A DNA stretch of 64,000 nucleotides, taken from assembly GCA_030527325.1 (NCBI GenBank), contig JAUNBA010000005.1:62001-126000 (forward strand), given 5' to 3'. Below, one piece after another: positions 1-8,116 of the stretch (its first letter is position 1; each line of letters begins with the position of its first letter). This DNA comes from Slackia sp. (GTDB lineage Bacteria; Actinomycetota; Coriobacteriia; Coriobacteriales; Eggerthellaceae). Under the pieces are notes generated by a model that saw only the letters and a program-made list of their open reading frames with translations, was not told the origin of the DNA and searched no databases. The translations under genes and the position numbers were made by a program.

Positions 1-1
1 G

Positions 2-199
2 GCGTTCGCCGCGTTGGTGGCGAACGATCTGTTCAATCCCGCGGCGATGGCATCGGGCGATACCTGGTCGTGGCTCGCGCCGCTTGTCGCTGCTATCGCC
101 GTTGCGGCGGTGGGTGTGAAAACGAAGTCCCTCGCATGGTGCATCGTGACGGGCGTGTGTTCTCTTGCCGCGTTGAGTGCGCTTCCCGCCGTTCTTTGA
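2..199 (+). CDS. C-terminal end of a small membrane protein, possibly AzlD-like (partial)
   Basis: The frame is open from the left edge of the window to a TGA at 197-199, so this is the C-terminal part (about 65 visible residues) of a gene that begins upstream. It shows two hydrophobic segments, one around 'WLAPLVAAIAVAAVGV' and one around 'WCIVTGVCSLAALSAL', separated by a short basic turn (KTKS). That pattern fits the C-terminus of AzlD, the small subunit of AzlCD branched-chain amino-acid exporters. The length and the lack of a distinctive motif make this tentative. An in-frame TTG at 14 is probably internal rather than the start. Confidence 0.45.
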   Translation, partial: AFAALVANDLFNPAAMASGDTWSWLAPLVAAIAVAAVGVKTKSLAWCIVTGVCSLAALSALPAVL

Positions 200-243
200 T
201 CGTCCGTTCGGCTGCGTCTGCCGCCTTTTCGCGAAAAGATGCT

Positions 244-271
244 TTGCCGCTTTAATGCGATAGAGTATACT
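244..271 (+). promoter_or_regulatory. Putative sigma70-type promoter for the NCS1 permease gene
   Basis: TTGCCG at 244-249 and TATACT at 266-271 are separated by 16 bases. Transcription would start near 278, just before a strong hairpin (292-331) in the untranslated leader of the permease gene at 367. This is seen by eye only. Confidence 0.45.
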
Positions 272-291
272 GCCTTTCATATCTCGAATGA

Positions 292-331
292 GAACGACCA
301 TGCGCCCGCGTAATGCGGCGCATGGTCGTTC
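292..331 (+). promoter_or_regulatory. Perfect 15-bp inverted repeat in the permease leader
   Basis: The arms 292-306 and 317-331 are perfectly complementary around a 10-base spacer. There is no T-tract after it, so it is not a classical terminator. It lies between the putative promoter (244-271) and the permease ribosome binding site. It could be an operator, an RNA hairpin that modulates stability or translation, or a protein-binding site. Confidence 0.5.
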
Positions 332-366
332 GCGTGTAGGCGTCGAATGCGAAAGGGGCGGTCATC

Positions 367-1689
367 GTGAGCAACGACAACGATTTCTCGCTATCGCGCA
401 TCCCCGAGGGTGCGAAGCAGCCGCTATGGCAGATTCTTATGATCCGCATCGGATCTATCTGCTGCGTTTCCCAGCTGGTGCTGGGTGCCACGTTGGGCTA
501 CGGCATGACATTCTGGGGCGCGTTTTGGGCCACGATGCTCGGCTCGGTCTTGCTTCAGGTGGTCAGCTGGGCACTCGGCACGGCATCGGCGCGCGAAGGC
601 CTTTCGACGAGCCTGCTTTCTCGTTGGGCAGGCCTGGGCAAGATAGGTTCCGCCGTTCTCGGCGGCGTGGTGGCCATCTCCATGGTGGGATGGTTCGGCG
701 TGCAGAATTCCGTTTTCGCGGAAGGCATGTACGACATCACCGGCGTGCTCAATATTCCGCTGTGGGCGCTCATCACGGGCTTGGGCATCACGCTGCTGGT
801 GGTGGCAGGCATCAAATGGATCGCGCGCTTCGCGGCGGTGTTCGTGCCGCTGTTCATCGTGGCGGTAGTGGCGTCGGCGGCCATCGTGCTGCAAGACCAC
901 AGTATCGTCGAATTTCTGAACTCTCCGCATCCGGGTCCTGCGCTGTCGTTCGGCGCGGCCACCACGATCGTCGCGGGCGGTTTCATCGCGGGCGCCATCT
1001 GCACGCCCGATTACGCGCGCTACCTGAAAAACGGCACGCAGGTGTTCTGGATGACCCTGATTGGCACGTTCGTCGGCGAACTCGGCATGAATCTGCTGGC
1101 CGTGGTGCTGGCGCATGCCACCGGCACCGATAACGTGACCGATATCATGATGGCCACCTCGGGCGTGCTGGGCGTCGTCATCGTGGTGGCGTCCACCGTC
1201 AAGCTCAACGACATCAACCTGTACTCGTCGGGTCTGGGCATGGCCACCATGATCAACGCGTTGTTCAACGTGAAGGTGAATCGATCCCTTATGACGTGGA
1301 CGCTGGGCATTGTGGGAACGGTGCTGTCCATGGTGGGCATCATCAACTACTTCACCGATTTCCTCACGCTTCTGGGCGTGGCCGTTCCGCCGGTTGCGGG
1401 CATCATGGTGGTCGATTACTACCTGCTCAAGCGCGACCGCGCGCAGCTCGAAGCCACGCGCGAGGCGGGCGTGCTGCCCCGGAGCGTGGAGAGGTGGAAT
1501 CCGGTCGCCATAGGCGTGTGGGTGGCCGCGTTCGTCGTCGGCGAGGCGAGCAGCATTTTCGCCATCGGCATCCCCGGCTTGAATTCGCTCGTATTCGCCG
1601 GCGTGGCGTATTGGCTGGCCATGAAGGCCTGCGCGGCCGTCAAAAAGGTCGATGTCATGAAGTTCGCCGAAACCGACCAGGTGCTGTAG
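367..1689 (+). CDS. NCS1-family purine/cytosine permease (CodB-like)
   Basis: A 440-residue polytopic membrane protein of the nucleobase:cation symporter-1 family, which imports cytosine, purines or related compounds with H+ or Na+. About 12 hydrophobic segments can be picked out. The N-terminal cytosolic stretch is followed by 'GATLGYGMTFWGAFWAT', and a later loop 'GAICTPDYARYLKN' matches the conserved 'PD(Y/W)SRY' signature of CodB relatives. The start is a GTG with a GGGGCGG-type ribosome binding site; no better in-frame ATG lies near. The gene is monocistronic, with a promoter and hairpin upstream and a GC-rich terminator downstream (1731-1757). The exact substrate cannot be read from sequence, and no deaminase gene is adjacent. 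Confidence 0.85.
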   Translation: MSNDNDFSLSRIPEGAKQPLWQILMIRIGSICCVSQLVLGATLGYGMTFWGAFWATMLGSVLLQVVSWALGTASAREGLSTSLLSRWAGLGKIGSAVLGGVVAISMVGWFGVQNSVFAEGMYDITGVLNIPLWALITGLGITLLVVAGIKWIARFAAVFVPLFIVAVVASAAIVLQDHSIVEFLNSPHPGPALSFGAATTIVAGGFIAGAICTPDYARYLKNGTQVFWMTLIGTFVGELGMNLLAVVLAHATGTDNVTDIMMATSGVLGVVIVVASTVKLNDINLYSSGLGMATMINALFNVKVNRSLMTWTLGIVGTVLSMVGIINYFTDFLTLLGVAVPPVAGIMVVDYYLLKRDRAQLEATREAGVLPRSVERWNPVAIGVWVAAFVVGEASSIFAIGIPGLNSLVFAGVAYWLAMKACAAVKKVDVMKFAETDQVL

Positions 1690-1730
1690 GCCGCTTCGTT
1701 TTCTTGCGCGCCCCGTCGTATGCGCTGCGG

Positions 1731-1757
1731 CCGCCGTCTGCGCGCGGCGGGGCTTTT
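1731..1757 (+). terminator. Intrinsic terminator after the NCS1 permease
   Basis: CCGCCG (1731-1736) pairs with CGGCGG (1745-1750) around an 8-base loop and is followed by GGCTTTTT. It sits about 40 bases after the permease stop codon. Confidence 0.65.
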
Positions 1758-1927
1758 TGGTCTTCGATGGTCGCGCGCCCATGCGCCCGATTTCTCATCT
1801 CGCCTTCGACGCGCTCCATTCGCCGCGTTCACGGCCAGCGGGGCTTTGCGCGCAAATGTTTTTCCTGCGCGGCGCATGGACCGCGCGCCGTATACTGCAA
1901 AGGTCGTTTTTCGAAGAAGGAGGAATT

Positions 1928-2473
1928 ATGGCCAAGCGTGTTCTGCTGGCTGTGTCGGGCGGCATCGCCGCCTATAAAGCATGCGATATCGTCAGCGCGT
2001 TGAAAAAACGCGATGTCGAAGTTCAGGTGATGATGACCGAGAACGCGACGAAGTTCGTCACGCCGCTGACGTTCGAGGCATTGTCGGGCCGCATGGTGTA
2101 CGCCGACACGTTCGACTACAGCTTCGACGCTTCGATCAAGCATATCTCGTTGGCGCAGGAGGCCGACCTGCTGTGCGTGGCGCCTGCGACGGCGAACATC
2201 ATCGCCAAGATGGCGTGCGGCATCGCCGACGATATGGTGTCGTCCACGTTTCTCGCGGCAACGTGCCCGACGGTGGTGTGCCCGGCCATGAACACCCACA
2301 TGTACGAAAATGCGGCCACGCAGGCCAATGTGCGCACGCTCGAGCAACGCGGCATCGGAATCGTCGGGCCGGGCGTGGGCAAGCTCGCGTGCGGCGATGT
2401 GGCGCGCGGCACGCTTTCGCCCGTCGAAGAAATCGTGGATGCCGTCATGTGCCGCCTGCAAAGCGAGGCCTAA
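1928..2473 (+). CDS. coaC: Phosphopantothenoylcysteine decarboxylase (CoaC), stand-alone
   Basis: A 181-residue flavoprotein of the HFCD/Dfp family that decarboxylates 4'-phosphopantothenoylcysteine to 4'-phosphopantetheine in coenzyme A synthesis. Visible hallmarks are the N-terminal 'VSGGIAAYKA' FMN-binding loop, the catalytic His72 in 'IKHISLA', the 'PAMN' substrate motif at 119-122, and the flexible active-site flap ending in 'LACGDVARGTL' with Cys155. The start at 1928 is set by AGAAGGAGGAATT just upstream; the frame is open further 5' but without a better signal. The usual fused CoaB synthetase domain (about 200 more residues) is absent, so ligation of cysteine must be encoded elsewhere. 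The coaD gene is in this window at 49576. Confidence 0.88.
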   Translation: MAKRVLLAVSGGIAAYKACDIVSALKKRDVEVQVMMTENATKFVTPLTFEALSGRMVYADTFDYSFDASIKHISLAQEADLLCVAPATANIIAKMACGIADDMVSSTFLAATCPTVVCPAMNTHMYENAATQANVRTLEQRGIGIVGPGVGKLACGDVARGTLSPVEEIVDAVMCRLQSEA

Positions 2474-2480
2474 GCCTCGC
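2463..2480. terminator. Small hairpin between convergent coaC and nth
   Basis: GCGAGGC (2463-2469) pairs with GCCTCGC (2474-2480) around a CTAA loop that contains part of the coaC stop. The T-tail is weak, so its terminator role is plausible but unproven. It lies between the 3' ends of two convergent genes 24 bp apart. Confidence 0.4.
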
Positions 2481-2497
2481 CTCTTGCTGAAACGGGG

Positions 2498-3163
2498 TTA
2501 GTTCGCTTCCTTTCCGCGGCTCGGGCACAGGTCGGCCAGCAGGCAGTCCGCGCAGCGCGGTCTGCGGGCGCTGCAGAATTCGCGTCCGAAGCGAACCCAT
2601 TGGTGGTTGATGAAAAGCCAATCGCGCTGCGGGTAGAGCTTCAAAAGCTTCTCCTCGGTTTTCTGCGGCGTGTCGTCGTTGCGCGTGGCGAATCCGAGCC
2701 TGTGGGCGATGCGGAACACGTGCGTGTCCACCGCGATGCCCTGCGGATTGCGAAACGCCTGGCACATGACCACATTGGCGGTCTTGCGCCCGACGCCCGG
2801 CAGCGTTTGCAGCGCGTCTATGTCGTTGGGAATCTCTCCGCCGAAATCCGCCAGCACGGTTTGCGCGCAGCCTATGATGTTCTTCGCTTTCGCGCGGAAG
2901 AACCCGAGCGGATGGATGACGGATTCGATATCCTCCAGGCGTGCGTGGGCGAGGGCTTCGGGCGTGCCGAAACGGTCGAACAGCTCGGGCGTCACCTTGT
3001 TGACGGCGGCATCGGTGCATTGGGCCGAAAGGATCACGGCTATCGTCAGCGTGAACGGGTCGCGGTAGTCAAGCGAGCAGGCTCCTTCGCCGTAGTAATC
3101 GTACAGGCGCCGCTCTATTTCGGCGGCGCGCTCGCGTTTGTGCGTCATGGTCTCGCGCGGCAT
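2498..3163 (-). CDS. nth: Endonuclease III (DNA glycosylase/AP lyase)
   Basis: A 221-residue base-excision repair enzyme that removes oxidised pyrimidines and nicks at abasic sites. Visible are the helix-hairpin-helix 'LPGVGRKTANVV' with the catalytic Lys, the following 'VDTHVFR' carrying the catalytic Asp, and the C-terminal 4Fe-4S ligands spaced C-x6-C-x2-C-x5-C ('CSARRPRCADCLLADLC'). The ATG at 3163 is chosen because AAAGGAG lies a few bases upstream on the reverse strand; the frame is open further but without support. It is convergent with coaC and divergent from the membrane protein at 3315. Confidence 0.95.
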   Translation of the reverse strand: MPRETMTHKRERAAEIERRLYDYYGEGACSLDYRDPFTLTIAVILSAQCTDAAVNKVTPELFDRFGTPEALAHARLEDIESVIHPLGFFRAKAKNIIGCAQTVLADFGGEIPNDIDALQTLPGVGRKTANVVMCQAFRNPQGIAVDTHVFRIAHRLGFATRNDDTPQKTEEKLLKLYPQRDWLFINHQWVRFGREFCSARRPRCADCLLADLCPSRGKEAN

Positions 3164-3273
3164 GAATGCTCCTTTGCGGGTCGGGTGCTCTCGGTATTGT
3201 AGGGCACGCCGTCGCGCGCGGCCGCCTTTTCTTGCCCCGCCGCGTCGTGCGGCCTCCCCGGAGTCGCTTCCTG

Positions 3274-3279
3274 TATTAT
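3274..3279 (+). promoter_or_regulatory. Possible extended -10 element (TGTATTAT)
   Basis: TATTAT preceded by TG lies about 36 bases upstream of the GTG start at 3315. No good -35 box is visible, so only the -10 is proposed. Confidence 0.3.
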
Positions 3280-3314
3280 TTTGCCCCAGGGGAAACCACA
3301 AGAAGGAGGAATCC

Positions 3315-4361
3315 GTGGAAGGTATGGTCGAGTCGTTCGTGCGCGCAGCCGTGTTCGTGCTCGTCGTGTGTCCCGTTATCGCGTGGATATGCGTCAGCGC
3401 CAAGAAGGAGAAGGCCACGCGCAGCCTCAAGGCGTTCGTCGTGGACGTTCCCGTTTCGATGCGCAGGGTGCTCGCCATCGCGGCCGTCGTCTTCGAGGTC
3501 GTGATGCTCGGCGTGTTCGTGGCGGCGGGCGTGCAGACGGGTGCGTGGCAGGCGGGCTACATGTGGATGGGTCATGCGCTCGCGTTCGTCTGCCTGGCGC
3601 TTTGGGCCATGGCGTCTTTGCAGCGCCTGCAGGTCGACGGCGACGTATTGCGTTATCGCAGCGTTTTCGGCCGCACGCGCGAAGCGGCGTTCTCCGATTT
3701 GTCGCGCGTGGAAGTGGACGGGCAGCTTTCGTTGATGCGTCTCTACGTTCGCGACAAGCGCTTCGCCGTGCTGAGTCTCGATTGCCGCTGCATGAAGAAT
3801 CTGCGCGCGCGGCTCGAGCGCGAGGGCGTGGCGATGCAAGACCGCGTCGCCGCACCCATGACGAAGCGGCGCCTGGTTCGCGCCGCGGTGTTTCCGGGTA
3901 TCGTCATAGGAGCGGCGATTTCCGCCGTAATGTCGTTCGTCACGGCGGTCGCGGCCATAGGCGGCGGCATGCAGGGAATGCTGCTGCTGGTCCCCGGCAT
4001 ATGGGTCATCGTGGTGCCGGCCTGCACGGCCGCCTTCGCTGCGTTGGCGTTGCGCGGTCTGCGCGCGATCGCTTTACAGCAAAAGGCCTTGCGGTTTTCT
4101 TTCGACGATGAGATGGCCGCTTGCGGCGCTCGCGGCACCTCGCTGCAAAACGACCGCTGGTTCGTCGGGGTGAGCAATGCGCAGATCGTGGCGTTTCGCC
4201 GCGATTACGTTCGCGCGGTGGGCAAGCGCACGCATTCGTCGTCGGGCGACGAATGCACGGTGACGGCCTTCGATGGAACGAAGCTTACGGTGCGCGCTGC
4301 CGCGCCGACGTTGGACGAGCTTCGCGCATGGTTCGCGCGCGAAGCCTCCGATCGCCGCTAG
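3315..4361 (+). CDS. Unknown membrane protein with two pairs of transmembrane segments
   Basis: A 348-residue protein that I cannot assign to a characterised family. It has an N-terminal transmembrane helix (about residues 7-26), then two more (about 50-70 and 82-103). A soluble PH-like stretch follows ('LQVDGDVLRYRSVFGRTREAAFSDLSRVEV'). Two further helices lie near 'VVFPG..AISAVMSFVTAVAAI' and 'LLLVPGIWVIVVPACTAAFAALAL', and a second soluble domain ends the protein. The repeated layout (helix pair plus a beta-rich module of the type 'y.s.fg.....') resembles bacterial membrane proteins with PH-like domains. The start is GTG at 3315 behind AAGAAGGAGGAATCC; the upstream-extended frame would run into the nth leader. 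Confidence 0.6.
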   Translation: MEGMVESFVRAAVFVLVVCPVIAWICVSAKKEKATRSLKAFVVDVPVSMRRVLAIAAVVFEVVMLGVFVAAGVQTGAWQAGYMWMGHALAFVCLALWAMASLQRLQVDGDVLRYRSVFGRTREAAFSDLSRVEVDGQLSLMRLYVRDKRFAVLSLDCRCMKNLRARLEREGVAMQDRVAAPMTKRRLVRAAVFPGIVIGAAISAVMSFVTAVAAIGGGMQGMLLLVPGIWVIVVPACTAAFAALALRGLRAIALQQKALRFSFDDEMAACGARGTSLQNDRWFVGVSNAQIVAFRRDYVRAVGKRTHSSSGDECTVTAFDGTKLTVRAAAPTLDELRAWFAREASDRR

Positions 4362-4424
4362 GCCGCTTTCGGGCGTGCACCGTGCGTGCGCCGACGCGTT
4401 CGGCCGAAACGGGCGGGAATTCGC

Positions 4425-4430
4425 TATACT
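4425..4430 (+). promoter_or_regulatory. Putative -10 box upstream of mfd
   Basis: TATACT at 4425-4430 lies about 90 bases before the mfd start and about 25 bases before the intrinsic-terminator-like hairpin at 4455-4490. No convincing -35 element is visible. Confidence 0.35.
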
Positions 4431-4454
4431 GCGAACAATTGTTTGCTCATAGTC

Positions 4455-4490
4455 GCGCGGCTCTTCGGAGCCGTGCGTTTTGTTCTGTTT
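4455..4490 (+). terminator. Intrinsic terminator with UUCG tetraloop in the mfd leader
   Basis: A 9-bp stem (4455-4463 with 4468-4476, one G-U pair) is closed by a C-UUCG-G tetraloop and followed by a T-rich run (4478-4490). It may terminate transcripts from the gene ending at 4361. Because a -10-like box lies upstream of it, it could also attenuate mfd transcription. Confidence 0.6.
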
Positions 4491-4519
4491 CGAGTTCACA
4501 TCGCACGGAGGTTGATGCC

Positions 4520-7500
4520 ATGCTGATCGACGCGCTCGCGTCCGCTTTGGACGAAAGCGGCGCTCTTGCCGATGTCTACGCCAAGCTCGACGAAGGAGGC
4601 GATGCCGCGCTCGCGATCGCCTCGTCCGCTCGCCCGTTCGCCGTGGCCGCGCGTTTCGCCCGCAATCCGCAATCCATGCTGGTCGTCGTGCCCGGCGAGG
4701 CTGCCGTGGACGGTTTCGCGCGCAGTGTCGCGGCATTTTTGGGAGAGGAGCGCGTGCTGGAGTTTCCTGCCCGCGCCGATTATCCGTTCGTTCCTAAAGT
4801 GCCCGACGCCCGCTTTGTCGCGCGCCGCGCCCGCGCCGCATGGGCGGTGCAGACGGGCGAGGAATGCGTCGTGGTGGCATCGGCGGCATCGCTCGTGCGC
4901 GCTTTGCCTCCGCATGGCGCACACGTGTTCGCGCCGCTTGTCGTGCGTGCAAGATCATGCGTTCACGATGCCGCCACGGGCGAGCGGCTCGACATGGAAG
5001 CGGTCGCCGCCTCGTTGGCGGCGCGCGGGTTTCAGCATACGGGCGATGCCCTCGAAGGCCCCGGCACGTTTTGCACGCGCGGCGGCACGATGGACGTGTT
5101 CCCCGGCGATACGCCGTATCCGGTGCGCATCGATTTCTTCGGCGACGAGGTGGATGAAATCCGTCGCATCGTGGCTTCCACGGGGCAGACCATCATGTCG
5201 CTCGATCGAGTGGACGTGTATCCCGTGCGCGAATACCGCCTGACGAAAAAGGCGGCCGCCCGTGTGATGCCCGTCGCGGCCAAGCGTGCCGAAAGCGATC
5301 CCGTGTGGCGGGATCTGTTCGCGGGACTGCAAAGCGGCGGCGATTTCGCCGGAGCCGACGCCTTGCTGCCGCTGCTTTACGCGAAAACGGAAACGCTGTG
5401 CTCGTATGTCGCGCATGATTCGCTGGTGGTGCTTTGCGAGCCGCGCAGCATTTTCGACGACGCGACGCGCGCCTATGATGATGCGCTCGAGCGCGCCAAG
5501 GGAAGCCATATCGTCGCAGACGGGCTGTATATGCCGCCGGCGGCGCTTGATTTCGGCGCCGCGCCGCGCTACACGCTTTCGTCGGTCATGAGCGTGGGCG
5601 GCATGGTGGACGGGCGGCTTCCCGTGAAGCGCGCCGAAGTCGCCGGCAGCGCCGAGAAACTCGTCGGCCGGTTGCGCGCCCTGATAGACCAGCGCTACAC
5701 CACGGTGTTCAGCGTGGCCGACGTGCGCGCCCGCCGCGATATGAAGCTGCTGCTGGTGGATAACAGCCTGCCTGTGGTCGAGGTGCTCGACGCGGAAGCC
5801 GAAGCGGATCCGGGTCGTTTCGAGCAGCGCGAAGGCGAAGCCCGCCGCGCGCCGTTTTCCCGCGCGCGGAAATCGGGCTCTGACAGCCCTTCGTGGCATC
5901 GCGACGTGCGCGCGCTTAAGCGCGGCGTGGTCAACGTGGTGGATGTGGACATTCCCTTGGGCATGGTGATTCCCGATGCGAAGATCGGCTTGGTTTCGGT
6001 GCATGACACCCAAGGCCGCACGTCGCAGATCCGCGCCCGCCGCCGCGTGGACATGACCGAGGTGACCTTTCCTTTCGCCCCGGGCGATTACGTGGTGCAC
6101 GCCGCCCACGGCATCGCGCTGTTCAAGGACATGGTGCGCCAGGATATGGGCGGCAGCATGCGCGATTATCTTTTGCTCGAATACGCGCAGGGCGACAAGC
6201 TTTTCGTGCCGGTCGAGCAGCTCGACCGCGTGACGCGCTACGTGGGGCCCGAAGGATCGACGCCGCGCTGCACGCGCTTGAACACGAGCGATTGGTCGCG
6301 CGCTTTGTCCAAGGCGCGCAAGGCCACAAGGCAGCTCGCGTTCGACCTGGTGGACGTGTACACGCGCCGCGCGAGCGTGCAGGGTTTCCGCTATGCCCCC
6401 GATACGCCGTGGCAGCGCGAGATGGAAGACGCGTTTCCTTACGAGGAAACCCCCGATCAGCTGGCCGCCATCGCCGAGGTCAAGGCCGATATGCAATCGT
6501 CCAAGCCTATGGACCGGCTCGTGTGCGGCGACGTCGGCTTCGGCAAGACCGAGGTGGCGCTGCGCGCGGCGTTCAAGGCGACCCAGGACAACAAGCAGGT
6601 CATGGTGCTGTGCCCGACGACCATTTTGGCGCAGCAGCATTACACCACCTTCAAGGACCGCTTCGATCCGTTCGGCGTCAGCGTCGAGGTGCTGTCGCGT
6701 TTTCGCGACCCGGCGCAGCAGAAAGCCGCGCTCCAGGGATTCGCCGACGGAACGGTGCAGGTGCTCGTGGGCACGCATCGCTTGCTCTCGCGCGATGTGA
6801 ATCCGCGCGATCTGGGACTGGTCATCATTGACGAAGAGCAGCGTTTCGGCGTGGCGCACAAAGAGCAGATGAAAAACCTGCGCGAGCAGATCGACGTGTT
6901 GACGCTTTCCGCCACGCCCATTCCGCGCACGATGCAGATGAGCCTGTCGGGCGTGCGTGATATGAGCCTCATCCTGACGCCGCCCGACAACAGGCGCCCG
7001 GTGGAGGTGCACGTGGGCGAATGGGACGTCGACGTGGTGAGCGACGCCATCCGCCGCGAACTGGCTCGCGGCGGCCAGGTGTACTACGTCAGCAATCGCG
7101 TGCGCACCATCGAGGAAGCCGTGGCGCGCGTCGAGCACGCCGCCGCCGAAGCGCGCGTCGGCGTGGCGCACGGCAAGATGAGCAAAGAGCAGCTCGAACG
7201 CGTCATGGAGGAGTTTTCCGCCGGCACGATCGACGTGCTCGTCGCCACTACCATCATCGAAAGCGGCATCGACAATCCGCACACGAACACGCTCATCATC
7301 GAGGATGCCCAGCGGCTGGGCTTGGCTCAGATGTACCAGCTCAAAGGTCGCGTGGGCCGCAGCGCCCGGCAAGCGTACGCGTACTTCATGTTCCCCGAAA
7401 ACGCGGTGCTCACCGAGGAGGCCGCGGCTCGCCTCGACGCCATCAACGAGCATCGCGATTTGGGAAGCGGTATGCGCGTGGCCATGCGCGACCTTGAAAT

Positions 7501-8116
7501 CCGCGGTGCCGGCAGCTTGCTGGGCGCCGAGCAGAGCGGCAACATGAGCGGCGTGGGCTTCGATCTGTTCGCGCAGATGCTCAGCCAGGCGGTTTCGGCC
7601 GCCCGCGAAGGCGCGCCCGATGCGCAAGGCGGCCTGCCTCCCGCGCTTTCGGATATCACGGTGAACCTGCCGGTGCATACGTATATACCCGAGGAATACG
7701 TGGCCGATGCGGATGCGCGCGTGCTGCTGTACCGCAAGCTCGCCTGCGCCGAGCTGCCCGATGTGGTGGACGCCCTGCAGGAAGAGACGGCTGCGCATTA
7801 CGGGGCCATGCCGCAGGCTTGCAAGAACATGTTCGCCAAGGCGCGCCTGCGCGCATGGGCGAACGAACACGGCGTGAAGCTTATCGGCGTCGCGGCGGGC
7901 AGGCTCGCCGTGGAGCCTATCGATATCGCACGCGACGCGTTGACGCCTTTGCGTCGTTATGGCGCGCGCTATGCGGCCCAGACGGGCAAGCTGACGGTGC
8001 CCGTGAAGTATTTCCAGGCGAAAGAGGAAGACGGTCTTTTGGAAGCGATCGAAGAACTGTTGCATGATCTGGGGGCAGGCGCGGCGCCTGCGGCGAAGGC
8101 GGGCGGTGCCCGATGA
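4520..8116 (+). CDS. mfd: Transcription-repair coupling factor Mfd
   Basis: A 1,198-residue SF2 translocase that displaces RNA polymerase stalled at DNA damage and recruits UvrA. The domains run in order. The UvrB-like N-terminal region covers about the first 350 residues. The RNA-polymerase interaction domain starts near 515 with 'FAPGDYVVHAAHGIALFKD'. The helicase follows with Walker A 'GDVGFGKT' at 670-677 and 'DEEQ' at 771-774, then motif VI 'QLKGRVGRS' and the 'YVADADARVLLYRKLACAE' C-terminal region. The ATG at 4520 follows CGGAGG; an in-frame extension further upstream would overlap the previous gene. It overlaps the next gene by four bases (ATGA), so the two are probably co-translated. 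Confidence 0.96.
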   Translation: MLIDALASALDESGALADVYAKLDEGGDAALAIASSARPFAVAARFARNPQSMLVVVPGEAAVDGFARSVAAFLGEERVLEFPARADYPFVPKVPDARFVARRARAAWAVQTGEECVVVASAASLVRALPPHGAHVFAPLVVRARSCVHDAATGERLDMEAVAASLAARGFQHTGDALEGPGTFCTRGGTMDVFPGDTPYPVRIDFFGDEVDEIRRIVASTGQTIMSLDRVDVYPVREYRLTKKAAARVMPVAAKRAESDPVWRDLFAGLQSGGDFAGADALLPLLYAKTETLCSYVAHDSLVVLCEPRSIFDDATRAYDDALERAKGSHIVADGLYMPPAALDFGAAPRYTLSSVMSVGGMVDGRLPVKRAEVAGSAEKLVGRLRALIDQRYTTVFSVADVRARRDMKLLLVDNSLPVVEVLDAEAEADPGRFEQREGEARRAPFSRARKSGSDSPSWHRDVRALKRGVVNVVDVDIPLGMVIPDAKIGLVSVHDTQGRTSQIRARRRVDMTEVTFPFAPGDYVVHAAHGIALFKDMVRQDMGGSMRDYLLLEYAQGDKLFVPVEQLDRVTRYVGPEGSTPRCTRLNTSDWSRALSKARKATRQLAFDLVDVYTRRASVQGFRYAPDTPWQREMEDAFPYEETPDQLAAIAEVKADMQSSKPMDRLVCGDVGFGKTEVALRAAFKATQDNKQVMVLCPTTILAQQHYTTFKDRFDPFGVSVEVLSRFRDPAQQKAALQGFADGTVQVLVGTHRLLSRDVNPRDLGLVIIDEEQRFGVAHKEQMKNLREQIDVLTLSATPIPRTMQMSLSGVRDMSLILTPPDNRRPVEVHVGEWDVDVVSDAIRRELARGGQVYYVSNRVRTIEEAVARVEHAAAEARVGVAHGKMSKEQLERVMEEFSAGTIDVLVATTIIESGIDNPHTNTLIIEDAQRLGLAQMYQLKGRVGRSARQAYAYFMFPENAVLTEEAAARLDAINEHRDLGSGMRVAMRDLEIRGAGSLLGAEQSGNMSGVGFDLFAQMLSQAVSAAREGAPDAQGGLPPALSDITVNLPVHTYIPEEYVADADARVLLYRKLACAELPDVVDALQEETAAHYGAMPQACKNMFAKARLRAWANEHGVKLIGVAAGRLAVEPIDIARDALTPLRRYGARYAAQTGKLTVPVKYFQAKEEDGLLEAIEELLHDLGAGAAPAAKAGGAR

